Assembly: GCA_003240735.1 (NCBI GenBank)
Contig: QFNE01000026.1
Span: 1-29,400, forward strand
Reading direction: 5' to 3'
From: Paracoccus denitrificans
GTDB lineage: Bacteria; Pseudomonadota; Alphaproteobacteria; Rhodobacterales; Rhodobacteraceae
Length of the DNA: 29,400 nucleotides
Shown here: in pieces, positions 9,051-17,642 of the stretch
Layout: the number at the start of each line of letters is the position of its first letter
How positions within the stretch are numbered: position 1 is the stretch's first letter
Notes under the pieces: generated by a model
The model's input: the letters and a program-made list of their open reading frames with translations, nothing else
Told to the model about the DNA's origin: nothing
The model's database searches: none
Program-made: the position numbers and the translations under genes

Positions 9051-9172
9051 CAGTCAGCGGGCCGACTCGCTGTCGTACCGATGCTGTCGGATGAACCGTC
9101 TTCGTATCGCTCGCGTTGGGCCTGTAATCACGCACGGAATCGCCGACAGTACGCGAAACAGATGGACATCCC

Positions 9173-11437
9173 ATGGACAACACCAAACCTCGCATCCACC
9201 CTTATGACCACCCGGCTGGCGGATGGGGTGCGGCGGCGGCGACCACCAAGGCGCTGATGAAGCAAAGCGTTCTGGTCAAGGGCAGTCGGGCCTTGTTGTC
9301 GATGAACCAACCGGGCGGGTTCAAATGCCCCAGCTGCGCCTATCCCGACCCCGACCATACCGAAAAGCTGGAATTCTGTGAGCAGGGCGCCAAGGCCTTG
9401 GCATTCGAGGCGACACGGGCGCGCGTGACCGCCGAGTTTTTTGCTCAGCACAGCGTGACCGAGCTTCAGGCGAAATCCGACTATTGGTTGGAGATGCAGG
9501 GCCGCCTGACCGAGCCGATGCGATATGACGCCGAGTCTGATCATTACGTGCCGGTCACCTGGGACGAAGCCTTTGCCACGATTGGCCGCCATCTGAACGC
9601 ATTGGATGATCCGAACACTGCGGAATTCTATACGTCAGGCCGCACCCCGAACGAGGTCGCGTTCCTTTGGTCGGTGTTCGTCCGGGAATTCGGGACCAAC
9701 AACTTTCCCGACTGCTCTAATATGTGCCACGAGCCGACGAGCCGAGGGTTGGTGCCGTCCATCGGGATCGGCAAGGGGACGTGCCAGCTGGATGACTTTG
9801 ATCAGGCCGAAGCGATCTTCATCCTTGGACAGAACACCGGCAGCAACTCGCCACGGATGATGAACGCGCTGTCAGCGGCGCGCAAACGTGGCATCCCCAT
9901 CGTCGCCATCAATCCCATGCCCGAACGCGCGATGATCGAATACACCGAGCCGCAAAGCGCGGTTCAGATGGCCACGTTCGGGAAACTGAACATCGCAAGC
10001 ACGTTTGTTCACGTGAAATCAGGCGGCGATCTGGCGTTGGTCAAGGGGATGATGAAGGACTTGTTCGAACGCGACCGGGCGGGCGAAGACGTTCTGGATC
10101 ATGCGTTCATCGAAGAGTTCACGGCGGGGCTCGATGCGCTGCGCGCGGATATCGATGCAACAAGCTGGGCGGACATCGTCGATGTATCGGGCGTGGCAGA
10201 GGGGCTGATCCGCGAACTGGCGGCGATTTACGTCAAATCAAACGCCACGGTCATCTGCTATGGCATGGGGCTGACGCAGCATCAGCGGGGCGGCGAACAG
10301 CTGCAGCAGCTGTGTAACCTTCTGTTCTTGCGCGGCAACATGGGCCGACCCGGGGCAGGCATCGCGCCGATCCGCGGTCACTCGAACGTACAGGGCGACC
10401 GGACTTGCGGGATCAATGATCGTCCAAAGCCAGAAACGCTTGATGATTATCAGGCAGTGTTCGACTTTCCAGTGCCGCGCGAAAACGGTCACAACGTCAA
10501 GGAAGCGGTGAATGCGCTGCTCCGTGGCTCTGCGCGTGTCTTCATCGGGTTGGGCGGAAACTTCGTTCACGCGGTACCAGACACGCCGCTGGTTTACGCG
10601 GCGATGGCCCGTTTGGACCTGACGGTCGGGATCAGCACCAAACTGAACCGCAGCCACGTGATACACGGCAAAGAGGCCTTGATCCTGCCGGTGATCGCCC
10701 GTTCAGAGGTCATTCGCACCGAACTGGGCGAACAGACGGTCACGGTCGAAGATATGATCGCGCAAGTGACGGCATCGGTGGGCGTCGCCGAGCCCGCCAG
10801 CCCGGATTGCATGGCCGAGGCAGAGATCGTCTGCCGCATCGCCCTTGCAACGTTGCAGGACAGCACGACCCCGTGGGCGCGTTTTGCGCAGGATTATGGT
10901 TTGGTACGCGATTACATCGCCAAGGTGTTCCACGAGATTTATTTCGACTTCAACGACCGCCTTAAGGATCCCAAGGGGTTCTTTCTTGAGGTCCCGCCGC
11001 GTCAGTGTGAGTTCAAGACGGAAAACGGGAAGGCGAACTTTCGCGTGCTTGAGGGGCTGCACGTCGATACGCCGGTGGAGGACCCCGACATGCTGCGGCT
11101 GCTGACGGTTCGGTCGCAGGACCAGTTCAACACGACGATCTATAGCTTCAACGACCGCTATCGCGGGGTGTGGGGCGGCCGGATGGTGCTGCTGATGAAT
11201 GCCGAGGATCGACAGGCAAGGGGGCTGGAGCCGGGGCAGGATGTCAGTGTCCAGACGATCTCGACCGACGGGATACACCGGCAGGTCGATGGGTTGATGG
11301 TCGCAGATTATCGCCTGCCACGCGGCGCAGTGGCGGGATACTTCCCCGAGTTGAACCCATTGCTGCCGAACTACTTCGCAGACGAGATTAGCGGCTGCCC
11401 CGCCGCGAAATCGATTCCGATCAAGATCGTCGCGTAA
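9173..11437 (+). CDS. FdhF/YdeP-family molybdopterin oxidoreductase
   Basis: A 754-aa member of the formate-dehydrogenase-alpha-like family that includes E. coli YdeP. The N-terminal HPYDHPAGGWG and GFKCPSCAYPDPDH, with three cysteines at about residues 52, 55 and 69, could ligate an iron-sulfur cluster, although a full four-cysteine set is not seen. Then follow FYTSGRTPNEVAF, FGTNNFPDCSNMCHEPTS (Cys181, Cys185, near the molybdenum site) and FILGQNTGSNSPRM of the molybdopterin-binding core, and a C-terminal MGD-binding barrel. There is no Tat signal, so it is cytoplasmic. The physiological substrate of this family is not settled; formate is a guess by homology. The ribosome site before ATG 9173 is weak. 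It probably depends on the nearby modABC for molybdate. Confidence 0.88.
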   Translation: MDNTKPRIHPYDHPAGGWGAAAATTKALMKQSVLVKGSRALLSMNQPGGFKCPSCAYPDPDHTEKLEFCEQGAKALAFEATRARVTAEFFAQHSVTELQAKSDYWLEMQGRLTEPMRYDAESDHYVPVTWDEAFATIGRHLNALDDPNTAEFYTSGRTPNEVAFLWSVFVREFGTNNFPDCSNMCHEPTSRGLVPSIGIGKGTCQLDDFDQAEAIFILGQNTGSNSPRMMNALSAARKRGIPIVAINPMPERAMIEYTEPQSAVQMATFGKLNIASTFVHVKSGGDLALVKGMMKDLFERDRAGEDVLDHAFIEEFTAGLDALRADIDATSWADIVDVSGVAEGLIRELAAIYVKSNATVICYGMGLTQHQRGGEQLQQLCNLLFLRGNMGRPGAGIAPIRGHSNVQGDRTCGINDRPKPETLDDYQAVFDFPVPRENGHNVKEAVNALLRGSARVFIGLGGNFVHAVPDTPLVYAAMARLDLTVGISTKLNRSHVIHGKEALILPVIARSEVIRTELGEQTVTVEDMIAQVTASVGVAEPASPDCMAEAEIVCRIALATLQDSTTPWARFAQDYGLVRDYIAKVFHEIYFDFNDRLKDPKGFFLEVPPRQCEFKTENGKANFRVLEGLHVDTPVEDPDMLRLLTVRSQDQFNTTIYSFNDRYRGVWGGRMVLLMNAEDRQARGLEPGQDVSVQTISTDGIHRQVDGLMVADYRLPRGAVAGYFPELNPLLPNYFADEISGCPAAKSIPIKIVA

Positions 11438-11451
11438 GGGTAGCGACGATC
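11425..11451. terminator. Perfect 9-bp inverted repeat across the oxidoreductase stop codon
   Basis: GATCGTCGC at 11425-11433 and GCGACGATC at 11443-11451 form a perfect stem with a 9-nt loop that contains the TAA stop. There is no T-tract directly after it (a T7 run only at 11473-11479), so it is a possible transcript-end or stability hairpin rather than a classical terminator. Confidence 0.4.
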
Positions 11452-11595
11452 ACCCTGAAGCGGTTGTGCCGATTTTTTTAGCAGGTGACGACTTCCGCGT
11501 CATATCTTGCACCGCGCTTCCGTATCGCGGCGGGCGCCTTTCCAACCGGGCAGTAACGGTGTGTTCTCGCCTCACTTGAGGTGGGAACAAGGCCA

Positions 11596-12180
11596 ATGGA
11601 ACCGCGGCTAAAGATCATTGTGGTGGAACCTGACCCGGACCGGGCGGCGGCGATTGTGGAAGGGATTCAGCTGTCCACCGCGCACGACATCCACGTTCTG
11701 GACAGCGATCTGGATCTGGCGGCGCATGTTACTAAACTGTCACCTGATATCGTCCTGATCGATATTGCTGACCCCTCGCGCGACGTGTTGGAGGCGATGG
11801 CAACTGCTGCCAAGCCTACTGAGCGTCCGGTGGCGATGTTCGTCGATCGGTCGGATGAGGGGCTGACGCGGGCCGCAATCGATGCCGGCGTGTCGGCCTA
11901 TGTGGTTGACGGGCTTCGCGCCAACCGGATCAAGCCGATACTGGATGCCGCCATTGCACGGTTCAACCTGTTCAGCCGGGTCCGCGCCGAGCTGGATGCG
12001 ACCCGGGCGGCGCTGGAGGAACGCAAGGTCATCGACCGGGCCAAGGCGATCCTGATGAAGGCGCGCAACCTTGACGAAGAGGCTGCCTACGCCTTGTTGC
12101 GGAAGACGGCGATGGATCAGGGAAAACGCATTCATGATATCGCACAGCAGCTGATCATGGCCGCAGGACTTTTGCGATGA
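11596..12180 (+). CDS. nasT: Nitrate/nitrite-responsive RNA-binding antiterminator NasT
   Basis: A 194-aa response-regulator-like protein with an N-terminal receiver-like domain (IIVVEPDPDRAAAIVEGIQL, DIVLIDIADPSRD) and a C-terminal ANTAR domain (ERKVIDRAKAILMKARNLDE, AAYALLRKTAMDQGKRIHD). ANTAR proteins bind tandem hexaloop hairpins in leader RNAs and prevent termination. In the NasS-NasT model, NasS holds NasT until nitrate or nitrite releases it. ATG 11596 gives the natural N-terminus MEPRLKIIVVE; an in-frame GTG 15 bases upstream is less likely. It overlaps nasS by ATGA. The probable RNA target is the leader before nasA at 13486-13546. Confidence 0.9.
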   Translation: MEPRLKIIVVEPDPDRAAAIVEGIQLSTAHDIHVLDSDLDLAAHVTKLSPDIVLIDIADPSRDVLEAMATAAKPTERPVAMFVDRSDEGLTRAAIDAGVSAYVVDGLRANRIKPILDAAIARFNLFSRVRAELDATRAALEERKVIDRAKAILMKARNLDEEAAYALLRKTAMDQGKRIHDIAQQLIMAAGLLR

Positions 12181-13352
12181 CCGCCATTCCTGTGCGTCTG
12201 GGATATGTGCCGCTGACGGATGCCGCCCCCCTGATCATCGCCAAAGAGCTTGGGTTCGGGATCGAGGAGGGCCTGAATCTTTCGTTGATGCGGATGACGA
12301 CCTGGGCGCAGGCGCGCGACCTGTTGGGTGCGGGTGTCGTTGACGCGGCCCAGATGCTGGTCCCCATGCCCGTGGCGCAGGCGATTGGCCTCGGTCCCCC
12401 CATGCCGACGCTGGATCTGCTGATGTTTCTGTCTTTGGGCGGAGAAGCCGTGGTTGTCAGTGCTGATCTGGCCGACCGGATGGTAACCACGCAAACGGGC
12501 ATTGATTTTTTCGATCCGAAGGGCGTCGGGTATGCGCTGCGCATGACGGCCGGCCCAACTCTTCGCGTGGCGGTGCCGTTTCCCTTTTCGACGCAGGCTG
12601 AGCTGATGTGGCTGCTGCTCACGGCAAGCGGTTTCGATCCCGAAAACATCCGTATCGTGACAGTGCCACCGCCCCGGATGGCAGACGCCTTGGCGGCAGG
12701 TGAGGTTGATGCTTTCTGTGTGGGCGAGCCGTGGGCATCGTTTGCCGTCGACCGTGGGATCGGCACGATGGTCCTGCCCGGCACGGCCATATGGGCGGCT
12801 CCCACCGAAAAAGGATTGGTGGTGCGGCGCGACTTCACGGTGGCGCACCCGGACAAGACGGGCCGACTGATGCGGGCGGTTTGGCGTGCGTGTCAGTGGC
12901 TGGAACTGCCAGAAAATCGGGGCGTGGCGGCCGATATTCTGTGTCGGCCGGAATATCTGGACCTGCCGTCTGAACTGGCAGACCGTGGGCTGTCGGGGCG
13001 CCTGTTCACGACATCAAATGGCGGTTCGGTTCACTGTAATAATTTCATTTCCTTCGGCGCCGATGGGGGGAACTTCCCGTGGCAAAGCATCGCCGCCCTG
13101 TTCGCCCATCGACTGGCCAAGCGACACAATCTGGATGTCGCGGGCGCAATGCGGGCCGCGACCACATGTTTCCGCACCGACCTTTATCGGACCCATCTGC
13201 GACCAGCTGGTGCGCCACTGCCCGGTGCCTCCGCCAAGGTGGAGGGGGTGATCCGTCAACCCTTGCTGGTCGCGGCCGAGCGGGGCCACATGACCCTGCG
13301 TCCGGACGCGTTTTTTGACGGCTCGACTTTCGACCCGGCGATCGCGGGCTGA
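12177..13352 (+). CDS. nasS: Cytoplasmic nitrate/nitrite sensor NasS
   Basis: A 391-aa NrtA/CmpA-type ligand-binding protein. The sequence starts directly with the mature-type fold (VRLGYVPLTDAAPLIIAKEL) and has no signal peptide, unlike the periplasmic nitrate-binding NrtA; this is what marks it as the cytoplasmic sensor NasS that sequesters NasT. Further family features are the MRMTTWAQARDLLGAGVVDA ligand-loop region and AAGEVDAFCVGEPWASFAVD in the second lobe. It is coupled to nasT by ATGA overlap. A 275-bp gap with RNA structure follows before nasA, as expected if NasS/NasT are made constitutively and the structural genes are antiterminated. Confidence 0.9.
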   Translation: MTAIPVRLGYVPLTDAAPLIIAKELGFGIEEGLNLSLMRMTTWAQARDLLGAGVVDAAQMLVPMPVAQAIGLGPPMPTLDLLMFLSLGGEAVVVSADLADRMVTTQTGIDFFDPKGVGYALRMTAGPTLRVAVPFPFSTQAELMWLLLTASGFDPENIRIVTVPPPRMADALAAGEVDAFCVGEPWASFAVDRGIGTMVLPGTAIWAAPTEKGLVVRRDFTVAHPDKTGRLMRAVWRACQWLELPENRGVAADILCRPEYLDLPSELADRGLSGRLFTTSNGGSVHCNNFISFGADGGNFPWQSIAALFAHRLAKRHNLDVAGAMRAATTCFRTDLYRTHLRPAGAPLPGASAKVEGVIRQPLLVAAERGHMTLRPDAFFDGSTFDPAIAG

Positions 13353-13485
13353 TTAATCTTCGGGCTACTTGCCACAACCTGCGTCCATATCGCCCGAACT
13401 TTTTGCAAACCCAGATTGGCGTCAGTTTTTCTGAGACATTTCGTTGCCTCAAGCCGTTCTGACCCGCACTGTAAAACCACGGTCA

Positions 13486-13546
13486 GGTGCAATGGCGTGC
13501 CACCGGTGGATCGCTTTGGCGCGATCATCCCTCCGCGATGAAGCGG
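13486..13546 (+). promoter_or_regulatory. nas leader RNA: three tandem hairpins with 6-nt loops, probable NasT target
   Basis: Hairpin 1: stem GGTGCA (13486-13491) with TGC-c-ACC (13498-13504, C13501 bulged), loop ATGGCG with A at position 1 and G at position 4. This matches the ANTAR-target rule (conserved A1 and G4 in a hexaloop). Hairpin 2: perfect stem GATCGC (13509-13514)/GCGATC (13521-13526), loop TTTGGC, G at position 4 but T at position 1. Hairpin 3: CCGC (13533-13536)/GCGG (13543-13546), loop GATGAA, again G at position 4. Known targets are hairpin pairs; which two of these form the active pair is not decided here. The place between nasS and nasA fits nitrate-controlled antitermination. 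Confidence 0.65.
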
Positions 13547-13566
13547 GCTCTCCCTGAAAGCCGCAG

Positions 13567-13598
13567 TTTGGCGTGCCATGCCGCGCGTCAAGTTTCTT
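13567..13598 (+). terminator. Weak candidate for the attenuator of the nas leader
   Basis: TTTGGCG (13567-13573) can pair with CGTCAAG (13586-13592) including two wobble pairs, followed by TTTCTT. It stands between the hexaloop hairpins and nasA, where the regulated terminator should be, but the stem is weak and the assignment is tentative. Confidence 0.3.
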
Positions 13599-13627
13599 AG
13601 CCAACGCATACATCCATCGGGGTTATC

Positions 13628-14845
13628 ATGTCCGACCGTCCCTTTACGCAGGGCGAATCCGGCCGCGCGCTCGGCCTTTCGACCTTTGCCTTCACCATCT
13701 GCTTTTCCGTCTGGACCATCTTTTCGATCATCGGTCTGCAGATCCGTACGCAGTACGGGCTGAACGATACGCAATTCGGTCTGCTCGTAGGTCTGCCTAT
13801 CCTCACAGGCTCGGTCGTTCGCATCTTTCTGGGTGTGCTGACTGACCGCATGGGCGGCCGTGCCGTGTATACACTGACGATGCTGGCCGCTGCGGCCGCT
13901 ACTTTCCTGTTGTCCTGGGCACATACGTGGCCACAGCTGCTGATTGCGGCGATGGGTGTGGGTCTTGCGGGGGGATCGTTTGCGGTCGGCGTGGCCTATG
14001 TGTCCCGCTTTTTCGCCGACAAGCAGCAGGGCTCGGCACTGGGTATCTTCGGTGTGGGGAATATCGGTGCCGCGGTGACCAAGTTTTTGGCGCCGTTCGT
14101 GATGCTGGCGTTTGGCTGGCAGGCCACCGCGCAGATCTGGGCAGTCGTGCTGGCGGCAACGGCCGTAGGCTTCTGGTTCTTGAGCCCCGACGACCCGACC
14201 ACCGCAGCGCGCAGGGTACGTTCGCTGCCGACCCGCACGCTGCGTGACGAATTCGCGCCGCTGAAGAACGTTCAGGTGTGGCGCTTCTCGCTTTACTACT
14301 TCTTTGCTTTCGGCGGCTTTGTCGCGCTGGCTTTGTGGCTGCCGCATTACCTGATCGAAGTGTACGGGCTGGATATCCGCACTGCCGGCATGATCGGGGC
14401 GGCGTACTCGATCCCTGGTTCCATCTTTCGGGCGTATGGCGGGGTTCTGTCTGACCGGGTCGGTGCGCGTCGGGTTATGTATATGTGCCTTGGGATTTCC
14501 GGTCTTTGCTGCCTTCTGCTGGCGGCGCCGGTTGCTGTGCCTGTCGCGCTTTTCATCGCCGTGATCTTCGTTCTTGGCTTTTTCATGAGCTTTGGGAAGG
14601 CCGCCGTCTACAAGCACATTCCGACTTACTATCCCGCCAATGTGGGCGCTGTCGGAGGGCTGGTCGGCATGATCGGCGGCCTCAGCGGTTTTTTCCTACC
14701 GTTGCTGTTTGGCTGGCTGCGCGATGCCACGGGCCTGTGGTCCAGCTGCTTTGCGGTGCTGTTCGTACTGGCCGCTGGGTCACTGATCTGGATGCAGCTG
14801 TCGATCCGCCGGATCGAGCGTCGTGCATCGTTGCAGGCCGCCTGA
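13628..14845 (+). CDS. nasA: Nitrate/nitrite MFS transporter
   Basis: A 405-aa, roughly 12-TM member of the NarK/nitrate-nitrite porter family that brings nitrate into the cytoplasm for assimilation. Both nitrate signature regions are visible: VSRFFADKQQGSALGIFGVG followed by NIGAA in the first half, and YKHIPTYYPANVGAVGGLVG followed by MIGGLSG in the second. Arg in TM2 (LQIRTQYGL) corresponds to a substrate-binding arginine region. ATG 13628 has a GGGG ribosome site a few bases before. The stop overlaps the strong GAGGAGG ribosome site of nasB. The name follows the P. denitrificans nas nomenclature, where nasA is the transporter. Confidence 0.92.
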   Translation: MSDRPFTQGESGRALGLSTFAFTICFSVWTIFSIIGLQIRTQYGLNDTQFGLLVGLPILTGSVVRIFLGVLTDRMGGRAVYTLTMLAAAAATFLLSWAHTWPQLLIAAMGVGLAGGSFAVGVAYVSRFFADKQQGSALGIFGVGNIGAAVTKFLAPFVMLAFGWQATAQIWAVVLAATAVGFWFLSPDDPTTAARRVRSLPTRTLRDEFAPLKNVQVWRFSLYYFFAFGGFVALALWLPHYLIEVYGLDIRTAGMIGAAYSIPGSIFRAYGGVLSDRVGARRVMYMCLGISGLCCLLLAAPVAVPVALFIAVIFVLGFFMSFGKAAVYKHIPTYYPANVGAVGGLVGMIGGLSGFFLPLLFGWLRDATGLWSSCFAVLFVLAAGSLIWMQLSIRRIERRASLQAA

Positions 14846-14858
14846 GGAGGATGACCCA

Positions 14859-17297
14859 ATGACTCGCAAGCTAGTGATCATCGGCGCTGGGATGGCATCC
14901 GGCCGCCTGCTGGAACACCTGACAGAGGCCGCGCCGGGCAAATTTCAGGTGACGCTGTTCAACGCAGAGCCGCGTGGCAACTATAACCGGCTGATGCTGT
15001 CGCCAGTGTTGTCGGGCGAGAAGACCTATGAAGACATCATCACCCACGACGCCGACTGGTACGCCGAACGTGGTGTCGACTGCCGATTTGGCGAGTCGGT
15101 CGTCCAGATCGACCGGCAGACGAAAACCGTCCGGTCCCAGAAATCCAGCGCGCAATATGACGCGCTGGTCATCGCCACCGGCTCGGCCCCGTTCATCATT
15201 CCTGTCGCGGGCAAGGACCTGCCGGGCGTAGTGTCATACCGTGACCTGGAAGATACGAACGCCATGATCGAGGCCGGACTGGCGGGCAAGGATGCAGTTG
15301 TGATCGGCGGCGGCCTTCTTGGGCTAGAGGCCGCCGCTGGGATGGCCGCGCGCGGCGCCAAGGTCACCGTGATCCACCTGATGGGTCATCTGATGGAGCG
15401 TCAGCTGGATCCGGCAGCCGGTTATCTTCTCCAAAAGGATCTGGAGCGTCGAGGGATTCGCGTCCACTGCAAAGGCGCGACCAAGGCGATCCTGGGCCGT
15501 GACAGGGCCGAGGCCGTTCTGCTGGAGGACGGCACCGTTTATCCGGCTGATCTGGTGTGCATGGCCGTCGGCATCCGACCGGAAACGCGGCTGGCCAACG
15601 ACGCCCATCTTGAAGTGAACCGCGGGATCGTCGTTGACGACGCGATGCGCTGCAGCGATCCAAATATCTTTGCGTTGGGTGAATGTGTTGAACATGACGG
15701 CCAGTTGTTTGGTCTGGTCGCACCGCTTTACGATCAGGCAAAGGTTCTGGCGCAGTCGCTTTTGGGCAATGACGCTGCGTTCCGACCTGTGCAGACTGCG
15801 ACAAAGCTGAAGGTCACGGGGTGCGATCTGTTCAGCGCAGGCGATTTCGCCGATGGCGATGGACGCGAAGACATCGTGTTTCGCGACCCTGGGCGTGGCA
15901 TCTATAAACGACTGGTGCTGAAAGATGACCGGATCTTGGGCGTCGTAATGTACGGCGACACGGCGGATGGCAGTTGGTTCGCCAGTCTGATGAAGGACGC
16001 CACAGACATCAGCGCCATGCGCGATACGTTGATTTTCGGACCGGCTTTTCAGGGGGGCGGTACGCCGGACCCTATGGCGGCCGTTGCAGCATTGCCGCCT
16101 GAGGCGGAGATTTGCGGCTGCAACGGCGTATGCAAGGGAACGATCGTCAACGCGGTTTCGGCGGGGGCTGACACACTGGACGCGGTGCGGACGTGCACCA
16201 AGGCATCATCGTCATGCGGCACGTGCACCGGGCTGGTCGAACAGCTGCTGAAGGCGACGCTGGGAGACAGCTTCGCCGCGCCCGCTCCTTCGGGGATGTG
16301 CAAGTGCACCACGCACAGCCATGACGATGTGCGACGCTTGATCCGATCCATGGCGCTGAAAACGATCCCTGCGGTGATGCAGGAACTCGGGTGGTCGACC
16401 GTCGGGGGCTGTCATTCGTGCCGACCCGCGCTCAATTTCTATCTGATCGCCGAATGGCCTTTGGAGTATCAGGACGATCGGCAAAGCCGCTTCGTGAATG
16501 AGCGCAACCACGCCAACATCCAGAAGGACGGCACGTACTCGGTCGTGCCGCGCATGTGGGGCGGCGTCACCACCCCGGCCGAGCTGCGCGCAATCGCGGA
16601 CGCGGCCGAGAAGTACAACGTGCCCATGGTCAAGGTGACGGGCGGCCAACGCATCGACCTGTTGGGCGTGCGCAAAGAAGACCTGCCCCCGATGTGGGCT
16701 GATCTGAACGCGGCAGGACTGGTGTCCGGTCACGCCTATTCCAAAGGTCTGCGGACGGTGAAGACGTGCGTAGGGTCCGAGTTCTGCCGTTTCGGGACGC
16801 AGGATTCGACCGGCCTCGGCATCCGGTTGGAGCGGCTTTTGTGGGGGTCGTGGACCCCGCACAAGGTCAAGCTCGGTGTCTCGGGATGTCCGCGAAACTG
16901 CGCGGAAGCGACCTGCAAGGATGTCGGCGTTGTCTGTGTCGACAGCGGCTTCAACATCAGCGTCGCAGGTGCCGCAGGGATGGAGGTCAAGGAGACCGAA
17001 CATCTGGCGTCTGTCCCAACCCACGATGAGGCAGTCGAAATCATCACCGCCTTTGTGCAGCTGTATCGCGAACACGCGCAATATCTGCACCGCCCGTACA
17101 AGTGGGTCGCAAAGGTCGGGTTGGATTGGGTGCAACAGCGGTGCGTCGAAGACGTGCCTGGTCGCAAGGCATTGGTTGCCCGGTTTGAAACGAGCCAGTC
17201 GGTTTATCGCAAGGACCCTTGGGCCGAACACGCGGCGCCCGCGGAACGAACGAAATGGCAGCCGATCGCTGACCTGACCTTGGAGGCTGCGGAATGA
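14859..17297 (+). CDS. nasB: Assimilatory NADH-dependent nitrite reductase, large subunit
   Basis: Reduces nitrite to ammonium using FAD, iron-sulfur clusters and siroheme. The 812-aa product shows, in order: FAD-binding VIIGAGMASGRLLEHL (residue 6 on), NAD(P)H-binding VIGGGLLGLEAA (about 147-158), a BFD-like [2Fe-2S] domain with CGCNGVCKG (about 418) and SCGTC (about 451), a second Cys-rich BFD-like stretch (CKC, CHSC), and the siroheme/[4Fe-4S] half domains with TCVGSEFCRFG (about 636) and GVSGCPRNCAEATC (about 675). ATG 14859 lies 8 nt after the GAGGAGG ribosome site; an out-of-frame ATG at 14851 encodes only three residues. It is coupled to nasG by ATGA. Equivalent to NirB. Confidence 0.94.
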   Translation: MTRKLVIIGAGMASGRLLEHLTEAAPGKFQVTLFNAEPRGNYNRLMLSPVLSGEKTYEDIITHDADWYAERGVDCRFGESVVQIDRQTKTVRSQKSSAQYDALVIATGSAPFIIPVAGKDLPGVVSYRDLEDTNAMIEAGLAGKDAVVIGGGLLGLEAAAGMAARGAKVTVIHLMGHLMERQLDPAAGYLLQKDLERRGIRVHCKGATKAILGRDRAEAVLLEDGTVYPADLVCMAVGIRPETRLANDAHLEVNRGIVVDDAMRCSDPNIFALGECVEHDGQLFGLVAPLYDQAKVLAQSLLGNDAAFRPVQTATKLKVTGCDLFSAGDFADGDGREDIVFRDPGRGIYKRLVLKDDRILGVVMYGDTADGSWFASLMKDATDISAMRDTLIFGPAFQGGGTPDPMAAVAALPPEAEICGCNGVCKGTIVNAVSAGADTLDAVRTCTKASSSCGTCTGLVEQLLKATLGDSFAAPAPSGMCKCTTHSHDDVRRLIRSMALKTIPAVMQELGWSTVGGCHSCRPALNFYLIAEWPLEYQDDRQSRFVNERNHANIQKDGTYSVVPRMWGGVTTPAELRAIADAAEKYNVPMVKVTGGQRIDLLGVRKEDLPPMWADLNAAGLVSGHAYSKGLRTVKTCVGSEFCRFGTQDSTGLGIRLERLLWGSWTPHKVKLGVSGCPRNCAEATCKDVGVVCVDSGFNISVAGAAGMEVKETEHLASVPTHDEAVEIITAFVQLYREHAQYLHRPYKWVAKVGLDWVQQRCVEDVPGRKALVARFETSQSVYRKDPWAEHAAPAERTKWQPIADLTLEAAE

Positions 17298-17629
17298 CGG
17301 TGCTGGTTGATATCGGGACAATCGAAGAGATACCGCCACAAGGCGCGCGGGTCGTGCGCACGAAACACGGATGTATCGCCGTTTTTCGCGCAGCCGACGA
17401 TCAGATCTATGCACTGGACGACCGGTGCCCCCATAAGGGTGGCCCCTTGTCCGAAGGGATCGTCACTGGCGGCCGCGTCACGTGCCCGCTGCACAACTGG
17501 GTCTTTGACCTGAACACGGGTGAGGCACAGGGCGCGGACAGCGGACGCGTCCAGACGTATCCGGTTCACGTTCAGGCAGGGCGCATCCTCATCGACGCGC
17601 GGCTGATTGCGCGCCGCGCGGCGGCGTGA
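17294..17629 (+). CDS. nasG: Rieske-type small subunit of nitrite reductase (NirD-like)
   Basis: A 111-aa Rieske [2Fe-2S] protein with both ligand motifs, CPHKGGPLSEG (Cys-x-His) and CPLHNWVFDL (Cys-x2-His), in a compact beta fold. In P. denitrificans the equivalent NasG is proposed to pass electrons between the NADH-oxidising NasB and the nitrate reductase NasC, so it could serve both reactions here. It overlaps nasB by ATGA and is followed 13 bp later by nasC. The size and position between NirB-like and NasC-like genes agree with NirD/NasG. Confidence 0.92.
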   Translation: MTVLVDIGTIEEIPPQGARVVRTKHGCIAVFRAADDQIYALDDRCPHKGGPLSEGIVTGGRVTCPLHNWVFDLNTGEAQGADSGRVQTYPVHVQAGRILIDARLIARRAAA

Positions 17630-17642
17630 AGGGAAGGGCGGT

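Noticed and set aside
11438..11595. Sigma-54 promoter before nasT
   Set aside because: TTGCA occurs at 11504-11508 but the GG element at -24 spacing is missing.
13256..14617. 453-codon minus-strand open frame opposite nasS end and nasA
   Set aside because: The + strand carries a clear nitrate transporter; the minus frame is rich in His, Arg and Gln with no domain, a typical antisense shadow in GC-rich DNA.
14851..14862. Three-codon upstream ORF (ATGACCCAATGA) before nasB as a leader peptide
   Set aside because: The ribosome site directly abuts this ATG with no spacing and fits the nasB ATG at 14859; no regulatory peptide is plausible.
16212..17414. 400-codon minus-strand open frame opposite nasB
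   Set aside because: The + strand siroheme and Fe-S motifs are unambiguous; the antisense frame shows no protein pattern.
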